Origin: an uncultured bacterium
Lineage (GTDB): Bacteria > Patescibacteriota > Minisyncoccia > Moranbacterales > UBA2206
Length of the DNA: 38,450 nt
NCBI GenBank assembly: GCA_903842445.1
Contig: CAIMLT010000027.1
Coordinates: 1 to 38,450, forward strand
Reading direction: 5' to 3'
This document shows positions 1-7,665 of this stretch, in pieces (within the stretch, counting starts at the first letter, position 1; every line of letters begins with the position of its first letter). The position numbers were made by a program, and so were the translations under genes. The notes under the pieces were generated by a model. It was given only the letters and a program-made list of their open reading frames with translations. It was not told where the DNA came from and made no database searches.

Positions 1-29
1 AACTATATTAGCGAGTTTTCCATTTCTTG

Positions 30-2657
30 TCAATAGATACAATTTTTGAGTAATTCCCGCTGGATTTTCAACTTCTCTTGATATTCCTTCAATTTCACCT
101 TATTCGCTACAATAACCTCTTTTGGTGCACTTTTTACGAAATTGCTATTTTTAAAAAGCGCCTCAATTTTTGTGATTAATCCATCAAAATTGGTTATTTC
201 TTTTTCCAGTCTCGCTTTTTCCTTCTCTACATCGATAAGATCTGAGATTGCCAAAGTTAGTTTAATATTTTTTCCCACAATCGCAATCCCCTTTGCGCTG
301 CTCTTTAGCACAATTTCAATTTTTATTCGAGCCATTTTCTCAAGTATTTCCTTATTTTCAATTTTTTTGGCAAAAACTTGGATCGTTTTGCCCGGATCGA
401 TATGATAGCTGGTTCTGATGTTTCTGATTTTTGTAACAACTTGTTTTAAATTATCAAACTCCAGCTTGGCCTTTTTATCAAGAAGATCATTGTCTGCCAC
501 CGGCCATTTTTCAACCATCAAAATTTTTCTACCTTGAAAAAAATCCTGCCAAATTTTTTCAGTCACAAAGGGCGCAAAAGGATGAGATAACTTTAGGATT
601 TTATCCAAAACATATCCTAAAATTTTTGAATTCTTTTCTGCCTTATTTATTTCAAGGTACCAATCCGCAAAATCATTCCAAACAAATTTTTGTAATTTTT
701 CTCCAGCCATCGAAAATCTATAATTCTCAAGGTCTTTGGTTATTTCACCTGAGACATTGTTCAGGTTAGAAACTATCCAACGATCTGCCAAGGATTTTAT
801 GTCTTTTTTGTTTATTTTTTCAATAAAATTAAAATCCGCGTAAGCCATCGCCGAGTAACGATAGATGTTCCAAATTTTTGTAACATAATTTCGAAAAGAT
901 TCAATTTTTTCTTCTGAAATCCGAACATCATTTCCGGGAGTGGAACCGAGAAGAATGGCCATGCGAACGGCGTCAGCTCCATAAATGCTTATCATATCCA
1001 AAGGATCGATTCCATTGCCTTTGGATTTTGACATCTTCTTGCCAAATTTATCCAGAACCAAGCCATGCAGATATACCTTCTCAAAAGGAATTTCTTTCAT
1101 CGCAAAAGAAGACATAAGGATCATCCGAGAAACCCAGAGAGTTAAGATATCATAGCCGGTTTCCAAAACTTGCATCGGGTGAAACCTTGCTAAATCCCCA
1201 GTTTTTATTATTCTATCAGATTTACCCGCCGAAGCTTTGGCGAAGGAGTGCCAACCCAGCGTAGAAAATGTCCACATTCCAGAAGAAAACCAAGTGTCCA
1301 GAGAATCTGGGTCTTGCTTCCAGCCCTTACCTTTTGGCGCAATTTCTCCAACATAAATATCTTTACTCTTATACCAAACTGGAATTTTATGTCCAAACCA
1401 AATCTGACGCGAGATGCACCAGTCGTGCAAATTATTCATCCAATCAAGATAGGATTTCGTAAAGCGAAAAGGGATAAATTCGATTTTTTTCTTTTTAACC
1501 ACTTCAATCGCTTTATCTTTTAGCGATTTATTCCCTAGCTTTTTTAAGGGTTTATTAACATTAACAAACCATTGTTTGGACGGAAGCGGTTCAATGGTCG
1601 TCGCGCAACGGTAACAAACAGATAAATTATTTTCTATATCATCTTCTTTTTCAATTAAGCTATCTTCTTTTAGTCTGCTAACCACTAGCTCACGAGTGCG
1701 CAGGGCCGTCTTTCCGGAAAATTCGCCAAAATCTTTTTTGATATTTCCGTCTTCATCTATTACTTTTACTTTTTCCAACTTATTATCCTCAGCCATTTTC
1801 CAATCTATCATTGAATGTGCTGGCGTAACTCCTAGCGCACCCGTTCCAAAATTAGCATCAACATTTCGATCGGAAATAATTTTTATCTTGAGAGCGATGC
1901 CACAAAAAAATCCTTCAAATTCTTGCCCGATATATTTTTTATAGCGCGCATCTTTTGGATTAACGGCGACCGCCGTGTCTCCCAATTTAGTTTCCGGACG
2001 AGTAGTTGAAATGCTGATTGGAAAATTTTTCCAATAACGAAAAGTATATAATTTTGTTTTTTGCTCCTTATATTCAACTTCGTCGTCAGCTAGAGTTGAT
2101 TTGCACCTTGGACACCAGTTAACAATTCGCTCCCCCCGATAAATCGCACCGGCTTCATGCATTTCCACAAACATCCTCGTAACAGCTTTTTGTCTTTCGT
2201 CGTCCAGAGTAAATGCCTCTCGCGACCAATCAAGAGATGCTCCCATTTTTCTGGTTTGGTTCAGAATTGTTTTTTGCGTAACGCGCAAAAATTTCCAAAC
2301 TTCTTTCAAAAATTTATCCCGACCGAGATCATGACGGGTAATATTTTTTTCTTTTAGGAGTTTTTTTTCAACTACGTTTTGCGTTGCAATCGCGGCGTGA
2401 TCAGTGCCTGGAATCCAAAGCGCGCGATAACCTTTCATTCGATGAAAACGAATAAGCAAATCTTCAATGGCGAGCATTGAAGAGTGTCCAAGATGAAGTT
2501 TGTCCGTGATATTTGGCGGCGGAAGAACAATCGAATACGCCTTAGCATTTTTGGGCAATTTTAAATTATCCGGATTAAAAAATCCGCTTTTTTCCCAAAG
2601 CGCATAAATTTTATCTTCGTATTTTTGGGGTTCGTAGGTTTTTGGGATTTCTGGCAT
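30..2657 (-). CDS. valS: Valyl-tRNA synthetase
   Basis: Class I aaRS: PPPNITDKLHLGHS (HIGH-like), GTDHAAIATQ, KMSKSKGNGIDPLDMI, WFSSGMWTFSTLGW; C-terminal coiled coil. Confidence 0.97.
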   Translation of the reverse strand: MPEIPKTYEPQKYEDKIYALWEKSGFFNPDNLKLPKNAKAYSIVLPPPNITDKLHLGHSSMLAIEDLLIRFHRMKGYRALWIPGTDHAAIATQNVVEKKLLKEKNITRHDLGRDKFLKEVWKFLRVTQKTILNQTRKMGASLDWSREAFTLDDERQKAVTRMFVEMHEAGAIYRGERIVNWCPRCKSTLADDEVEYKEQKTKLYTFRYWKNFPISISTTRPETKLGDTAVAVNPKDARYKKYIGQEFEGFFCGIALKIKIISDRNVDANFGTGALGVTPAHSMIDWKMAEDNKLEKVKVIDEDGNIKKDFGEFSGKTALRTRELVVSRLKEDSLIEKEDDIENNLSVCYRCATTIEPLPSKQWFVNVNKPLKKLGNKSLKDKAIEVVKKKKIEFIPFRFTKSYLDWMNNLHDWCISRQIWFGHKIPVWYKSKDIYVGEIAPKGKGWKQDPDSLDTWFSSGMWTFSTLGWHSFAKASAGKSDRIIKTGDLARFHPMQVLETGYDILTLWVSRMILMSSFAMKEIPFEKVYLHGLVLDKFGKKMSKSKGNGIDPLDMISIYGADAVRMAILLGSTPGNDVRISEEKIESFRNYVTKIWNIYRYSAMAYADFNFIEKINKKDIKSLADRWIVSNLNNVSGEITKDLENYRFSMAGEKLQKFVWNDFADWYLEINKAEKNSKILGYVLDKILKLSHPFAPFVTEKIWQDFFQGRKILMVEKWPVADNDLLDKKAKLEFDNLKQVVTKIRNIRTSYHIDPGKTIQVFAKKIENKEILEKMARIKIEIVLKSSAKGIAIVGKNIKLTLAISDLIDVEKEKARLEKEITNFDGLITKIEALFKNSNFVKSAPKEVIVANKVKLKEYQEKLKIQRELLKNCIY
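1226..1248. repeat. Short GC-rich repeat CCGCCGAAGCTTTGGCGAAGGAG inserted in frame in valS
   Basis: Near-identical to 2975-2997 in pheT; encodes the SFAKASAG peptide inside ValS. Confidence 0.7.
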
Positions 2658-2658
2658 A

Positions 2659-5064
2659 TTATTTTCTCACTTCCACTTTCAAATCATTTTCCAGTTTCGA
2701 AACTATTTTTTTCATCACCGCGTCAATTTCCACGCTTTCGAGTGTTTTGTCTTTGGCGCCAAGTTCAATTCTGATTGCTAAACTTTTTTTGGCTTCGAAA
2801 TAATCAAAAAGCGAAACGGAATAAATCAGTTCTCCACCGGCTTTCCTGACTGTGCCTTCAATTTCGGCATAACTCACATTTTCCGGAATAATCATCGAGA
2901 TGTCTCTGGTCACAATCGGGAACTTGCCGATAGATTTATATTCAAGAATATTTTCCTTCGGCCCGCCGACTTGTCCGCCGAAGTTCTGACGAAGGAGGAA
3001 GCCTTGGCGAAGGAGGCGCAGTGTTTCCAAATTTATTTCTGCCACCGCCAATCGTTTGTTAATTTTATAACTCGAAAGCACGGACTGATTAACTTCTCCA
3101 ATAAAACCAATAACTTTTCCATCCGCGGTAATTTTTGCAGTTCTATTTGGATTCATAAACGTGCCAGGGGTTTTTATTTCTAAAAATTCTGCATTTTTCA
3201 CATTCAGCACTTCAAGTGCATCTTCCACTGCGCCTTTAAGATCATAAAAAGTTTCTGAATTTTGGTCTTTTTCCAAAACTTTCGCCAAAATTAAGTTTCG
3301 CTCCTCAATAAGATTGTTGTTTTTTATAGAGTAGCACTTGCCGATTTCAAAAATTCCAAAATTAGAATAATTTCTTAGATTATCTTTTATGTTTTTTAAA
3401 ATATTTGGCAGCATACTGAGTCGCGCATAAGCTTGCTCGGGATTCATGGGATTTAGAAGTTCAAAATGATTTTCCGCACCTATTCCCAATTTTTTAAGAT
3501 CATCTTCTCCATAAAAAGAATAATTATACACCTCGTCAAAACCAAGTCCAACAAGAATGTCTTGCAATTTTCGCTCAAAGAAAACCTGCTTATTTATTTT
3601 AGCTGGCAAAACCTCCGCTAAAATCGGTCGTGGAGAGATCTTTTCATAACCCCAGATGCGTCCAATGTCTTCAATCAAATCTTCTTGAGTTTTAAGGTCT
3701 AGGCGATAAGTTGGAATTTCGCATTCAATTAGCTTACCATTTTTTGTTTTAATCCCTAATAAACTTAGAATATTTATAATTTCTTTTTCTGATACTTTTT
3801 CGCCCAAAAGACTTTTAACATATTCTAGGTCAAGTTTAATTGTCAATGGTTTTATTTTCTTTGGATAGACATCAATGATTCCTTCCAGCTTGCCATCGGC
3901 AGTATGTTCCAAAATTTCAATCACTCGAACCATTGCCTTTTCCGTGAGATTCGGGTCAAGATCTTTCTCAAAACGATCAGACGAATCAGTCCTCAGATTA
4001 AGCGCTGCTCTGGTTCTTCTGATATTAATCGCCTCAAAACTCGCTGCTTCAAGCACAATTGTTTTGGTGTTTTCTGAAATTCCAGAATCTTTCCCGCCCA
4101 TAATCCCAGCCAGTGCCAGTGGAGTTTTTCCATTTGTAATTAGCAAATTATTTTTAGTAAGTTTTATTTTGTTTCCATCAAGCAATATCAATTTTTCATT
4201 TTTCGTCGCTCTTCTAACTACGATTTGACTCTTAGTTTGATTTTCTCTAATTACATTAAAATCAAAAGCATGGAGGGGTTGTCCAAGTTCCAGCATCACA
4301 TAATTGGTTGCGTCCACTACATTATTAATTGGCCGCAAACCGCAAGTTTCCAGCCTTTCTTTCAGCCATTTTGGAGATTCTTTGATCGTGATATTTTCCA
4401 TAACTGCCCCAATATACCTTTTGCATAAATCATTGTCTTTAATTTCCACTTTCAATTTCTGACTTTTTTTCGTCGGCAAGATTAATTCATCAAAAGCATA
4501 TGAGAATTTCTTTTTTTCCAAAACAGAAAGTTCTCTTGCGACGCCGACATGGCTCAAAATATCATGTGCGCGATCAGGCAAAACTTTAATTTCTAAGGTT
4601 GTATCGCTTGAGCCTAAATATTTTATAACCGGTTCGCCGACTTTTGCCTTCTTATCTAGAATTAAAATTCCATCATGATTTTTCCCGAGTCCCAGCTCGT
4701 CTTCTGCGCAAAGCATTCCAAAAGATTTTTCGCCCCTAATTTCAGCTTCTTTTATCTCTAGTCCATTTGGTAAATTCGTCCCAACTGTCGCCACTGGAAC
4801 TTTTTGACCGACCGCAATATTTTTTGCGCCACAGACAATTTGCAGTTTTTTATCACCAATATTGACTTTAGTAACTTGCAATCTGTCGGCATCAGGATGT
4901 TTTTCAATTTCCAAAATTTCCCCGACAACCACACCGTCCAATTTCTTTCCATTTTTCTCCAAACTCTCAATCTCAAACGAATGCATCGTCAAAAGCTCCG
5001 CCGCTTTTTCCGGCGATAATTTTGTGCCTGATAATTCTTTGAGCCAACTAAATGAATATTTCAT
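2659..5064 (-). CDS. pheT: Phenylalanyl-tRNA synthetase beta subunit
   Basis: N-terminal tRNA-binding domain (VVVGEILEIEKHPDADRLQVTKVNIG), B3/B4, B5 and C-terminal FDX-ACB-like domain; adjacent to pheS. Confidence 0.97.
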   Translation of the reverse strand: MKYSFSWLKELSGTKLSPEKAAELLTMHSFEIESLEKNGKKLDGVVVGEILEIEKHPDADRLQVTKVNIGDKKLQIVCGAKNIAVGQKVPVATVGTNLPNGLEIKEAEIRGEKSFGMLCAEDELGLGKNHDGILILDKKAKVGEPVIKYLGSSDTTLEIKVLPDRAHDILSHVGVARELSVLEKKKFSYAFDELILPTKKSQKLKVEIKDNDLCKRYIGAVMENITIKESPKWLKERLETCGLRPINNVVDATNYVMLELGQPLHAFDFNVIRENQTKSQIVVRRATKNEKLILLDGNKIKLTKNNLLITNGKTPLALAGIMGGKDSGISENTKTIVLEAASFEAINIRRTRAALNLRTDSSDRFEKDLDPNLTEKAMVRVIEILEHTADGKLEGIIDVYPKKIKPLTIKLDLEYVKSLLGEKVSEKEIINILSLLGIKTKNGKLIECEIPTYRLDLKTQEDLIEDIGRIWGYEKISPRPILAEVLPAKINKQVFFERKLQDILVGLGFDEVYNYSFYGEDDLKKLGIGAENHFELLNPMNPEQAYARLSMLPNILKNIKDNLRNYSNFGIFEIGKCYSIKNNNLIEERNLILAKVLEKDQNSETFYDLKGAVEDALEVLNVKNAEFLEIKTPGTFMNPNRTAKITADGKVIGFIGEVNQSVLSSYKINKRLAVAEINLETLRLLRQGFLLRQNFGGQVGGPKENILEYKSIGKFPIVTRDISMIIPENVSYAEIEGTVRKAGGELIYSVSLFDYFEAKKSLAIRIELGAKDKTLESVEIDAVMKKIVSKLENDLKVEVRK
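2975..3016. repeat. Tandem GC-rich repeat units (CCGCCGAAGTTCTGACGAAGGAGG + CTTGGCGAAGGAGG) inserted in frame in pheT
   Basis: Encodes the low-complexity peptide RLLRQGFLLRQNFGGQVGG; nucleotide match to the valS repeat. Confidence 0.7.
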
Positions 5065-5067
5065 AAT

Positions 5068-6099
5068 TTAAAATTGTCTAATAAATCGCAAATCACCTGA
5101 ATGAAAAAGCCGACAATCATCGATCTTGTATTTCATCATTGCCAAGCGTTCCAAACCAAAACCCCATGCAAAGCCTGTGTATTCATTCCTTTTATATCCA
5201 ACAGCTTCAAACACATTTTGATTAACCATTCCTGCGCCGCCAAGTTCCAGCCATTTATTATATTTGCAAGCACGACAACCAGTGCCACCGCAAACTGTGC
5301 AAGAAATATCAAACTCAAAACTTGGCTCAGTAAAAGGAAAATAACTTGGGCGTAATCTGACTTTAATTTCTTGTCCAAAAAATTGCGAGAAAAAATCTTG
5401 AGCCACTTGTTTCAGATGTCCGACATTGATATTTTTTCCAACAACTAAAGCCTCGAATTGATAGAAAGTATGATCGTGCGTCGTATCGGTTGCTTCACGG
5501 CGAAAACATTTCCCTGGAACAATAATCCGAAAAGGTGGCGTATGCGTTTGCATATATCTTGCTTGCACCGCCGAAGTTTGACTTCGCATTGATAATTTTT
5601 CTTTTCCTGCTTCTTGCTTTAACCAAAAAGTGTCCTGCATATCACGTGCTGAGTGATCTTTCGGCATATTTAATGCATCGAAATTATAGAACTCGGTTTC
5701 AATCTCCGGGCCATCGGCAATTTCATATCCCATGCTGGTAAAAATATCTTCAATGTCTCGCCGGACAATGGAAATTGGGTTTAGATGTCCTATGTCTTTT
5801 TTCTTTCCAGGAATTGTCACGTCGATTTTTTCTTTTTCTGTGCTTGGTCCAGTTTTCGACAAATCAACTTTTTTTCCATTGATGATTGCTAAAATTTCCA
5901 ACTTTGTTTTATTGGCCAAATCTCCGATTTGCTTTCTCTCTTCCGGCGCCAAATTTTTCAGATTTTTCAAGAATCCCACAAACTCACTTTTTCGCCCTAA
6001 ATACTTTTTCTCCAAATCAAAAAGCATGTCGCTATTTTTGACTTTCTCAATTTCCTCCAAAACTTGCTTTTTTATCTCTTCGATTTTAGTTTTTAACAT
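5068..6099 (-). CDS. pheS: Phenylalanyl-tRNA synthetase alpha subunit
   Basis: Class II aaRS motifs: LSMRSQTSAVQARYMQ, GKCFRREATDTTHDHTFYQFEALVVG, GFAWGFGLERLAMMKY. Confidence 0.97.
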   Translation of the reverse strand: MLKTKIEEIKKQVLEEIEKVKNSDMLFDLEKKYLGRKSEFVGFLKNLKNLAPEERKQIGDLANKTKLEILAIINGKKVDLSKTGPSTEKEKIDVTIPGKKKDIGHLNPISIVRRDIEDIFTSMGYEIADGPEIETEFYNFDALNMPKDHSARDMQDTFWLKQEAGKEKLSMRSQTSAVQARYMQTHTPPFRIIVPGKCFRREATDTTHDHTFYQFEALVVGKNINVGHLKQVAQDFFSQFFGQEIKVRLRPSYFPFTEPSFEFDISCTVCGGTGCRACKYNKWLELGGAGMVNQNVFEAVGYKRNEYTGFAWGFGLERLAMMKYKIDDCRLFHSGDLRFIRQF

Positions 6100-6105
6100 A
6101 GTTTC

Positions 6106-6134
6106 ATTCTAGCTTCAAAACCTTGAAAAGTCAA
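6106..6134 (-). promoter_or_regulatory. Promoter of pheS: TTGACT-N17-TAGAAT, 6 nt upstream of ATG
   Basis: -35 at 6129-6134, -10 at 6106-6111 (minus strand); ATG at 6099. Confidence 0.65.
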
Positions 6135-6136
6135 AA

Positions 6137-6163
6137 GCGGCGAAACGTAATACGCTTCGCCGC
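6137..6163 (-). terminator. Intrinsic terminator downstream of the 48-aa zinc-ribbon ORF
   Basis: Minus strand GCGGCGAAGCG-TATTA-CGTTTCGCCGC followed by TTTTGACTTTT. Confidence 0.75.
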
Positions 6164-6169
6164 GTAACC

Positions 6170-6316
6170 CTAGCGACGAGGTTTTTTTCTAACTACCACC
6201 CAGCCTCTCCCTCGACAGGAGAGACAACCCTTGCCTCCGCACTTAGCGCATTCGCGCGCATGCGGTTTCCTCATGGATTCACCACCAAGAGGACTTTCTT
6301 TTTTTTCCTTCCGCAT
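6170..6316 (-). CDS. 48-aa zinc-ribbon-like protein (MRKEKKESPLGGESMRKPHARECAKCGGKGCLSCRGRGWVVVRKKPRR)
   Basis: Not in the ORF track (below length cut-off); strong SD (AGGAGGGGGAAGAAATG); CxxC-x4-CxxC; terminator just after the stop. Confidence 0.7.
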   Translation of the reverse strand: MRKEKKESPLGGESMRKPHARECAKCGGKGCLSCRGRGWVVVRKKPRR

Positions 6317-6351
6317 TTCTTCCCCCTCCTTTTTTAAATATCCAACCTATC

Positions 6352-6657
6352 TCACAACATCATTCTTTTTTTCGCTATATCATACTGCTCCTGCGAAATC
6401 TGTCCGCTTTTTCGCATCATTTCCATTGCTGAGAGCAATTTATCTTTATTTTCCGGTTTCAAAAATTCCTGCATCATTTTGGCTTTTTCTTGCAGACTCA
6501 TCCTCTCCATTCTTTTCATTGCCAAACGTTGAAGCATATTCATCTTTGGCGAGTCATCATCTTTTTTCTTGTCATCAGCTTTCACGGAATCATCTTTTGC
6601 AACTGCGCCATTTTGATCATCGCTTTGTTGACTATTTTTTTTAAACGGATTCCACAT
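6352..6657 (-). CDS. Hypothetical acidic/charged protein with C-terminal SHOCT-like helix pair
   Basis: ORF directly after secF; C-terminus MMRKSGQISQEQYDIAKKRMML resembles SHOCT-type sequences. Confidence 0.6.
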   Translation of the reverse strand: MWNPFKKNSQQSDDQNGAVAKDDSVKADDKKKDDDSPKMNMLQRLAMKRMERMSLQEKAKMMQEFLKPENKDKLLSAMEMMRKSGQISQEQYDIAKKRMML

Positions 6658-6661
6658 AACT

Positions 6662-7558
6662 TTATTTTTTAATTTGTGAATTATAACTTGTTACTAAGAG
6701 TGCTGAAGCAATAAAAATCGAAGAATACGTTCCAAAAGTGATTCCAACTAAAAGCGCCAAGGAAAAATATTTAATTGATTCCCCTCCAAAAATATAAATA
6801 GCAAGAAGTGTGATGATCACCGTAAGCGAAGTATTAATTGAGCGCACCAATGTTTCATTAAGACTGCGATTGACGATTTCTGGAAATTTTTCCTTGGATG
6901 AACTGCGTTGCAGATTTTCTCTTGTCCGGTCATAAACCACAATCGTGTCGTGTACTGAAAAACCCAAAATTGTGAGAAGGGCTGCGACAAATGGCACGCC
7001 AACTTCCACGCCCCAAAAATGTCCGAGGATTGAAAAAACTCCGACTGTAATGAGAACATCGTGAATAAGCGCAATCACAGCGCCAGCGCCATATTTCCAA
7101 GAAGCCACCGGATGAGAAACGCGCCGAAAAGCCCAAGCAACATAGGCCATAATCCCAAGAATGGCCCAAAAAATCGCCATTAGTGATTTAGTTTTTAATT
7201 CATTAGAAACAGAAGCATTGGCATAGTCTGTTCTGAGATTTTTTGAATCTGGATATTTTTCCGCCAAAGTAGCGAGAACAGTTTGATTAATATTATCATC
7301 CTCAGAGGCATAACGGATAAGCACAGAATTATTTCCTGTCGATTGCAATGTGAGACTCTTGAGGTTTAAATCCTTCAAAACATTTTCTAATTCTTGATTG
7401 GCCGGAAGATTGTTTTCAAATTTCACTTCCATTAAAGTTCCACCAGTAAAATCAATGCCGTATTTTAGTCCCCAAGTAAAAAGCGCCACAACACAAAGCA
7501 CTGTCAGTGTTATGGAAAAAATATAAGCATATTTAGTTTTAGAAATAATATTAAACAT
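6662..7558 (-). CDS. secF: Protein translocase subunit SecF
   Basis: GIDFTGGTLMEVKF, GFSVHDTIVVYDRTREN, six-TM pattern; start assigned to MFNIISKTKYAYIFS because the upstream residues MPRNWIPAFAGMTHI are repeat-derived. Confidence 0.93.
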   Translation of the reverse strand: MFNIISKTKYAYIFSITLTVLCVVALFTWGLKYGIDFTGGTLMEVKFENNLPANQELENVLKDLNLKSLTLQSTGNNSVLIRYASEDDNINQTVLATLAEKYPDSKNLRTDYANASVSNELKTKSLMAIFWAILGIMAYVAWAFRRVSHPVASWKYGAGAVIALIHDVLITVGVFSILGHFWGVEVGVPFVAALLTILGFSVHDTIVVYDRTRENLQRSSSKEKFPEIVNRSLNETLVRSINTSLTVIITLLAIYIFGGESIKYFSLALLVGITFGTYSSIFIASALLVTSYNSQIKK

Positions 7559-7563
7559 AATAT

Positions 7564-7592
7564 GTGTCATTCCCGCGAAGGCGGGAATCCAG
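7564..7592. repeat. Palindromic repeat GTGTCATTCCCGCGAAGGCGGGAATCCAG
   Basis: 28/29 identical to 9397-9425; 8-bp stem ATTCCCGC/GCGGGAAT. Confidence 0.85.
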
Positions 7593-7665
7593 TTTCTAGG
7601 CAAGATTGATATAACGCATTCACGATTTAAGCAAGCCTTATAAAAAAATATTTAACTTAAAAAAA

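Noticed and set aside
142-405. ORF-track entries on the opposite strand inside valS, pheT, secD, secA, alaS, topA and others
   Set aside because: They lie antisense or out of frame inside well-supported conserved genes, have biased hydrophobic/Ser-Phe composition from complementing A-rich codons, and no recognisable domains or SDs
5565-5600. CGCCGAAGTTTGACTTCG in pheS looked like another copy of the GC-rich repeat
   Set aside because: It encodes the conserved class II motif SMRSQTSAVQ, so the resemblance is coincidental
6100-6136. Possible T-box or peptide-leader attenuator upstream of pheST
   Set aside because: Only ~70 nt separate pheS from the previous stop, the terminator there belongs to the upstream unit, and the predicted TSS is at the ATG
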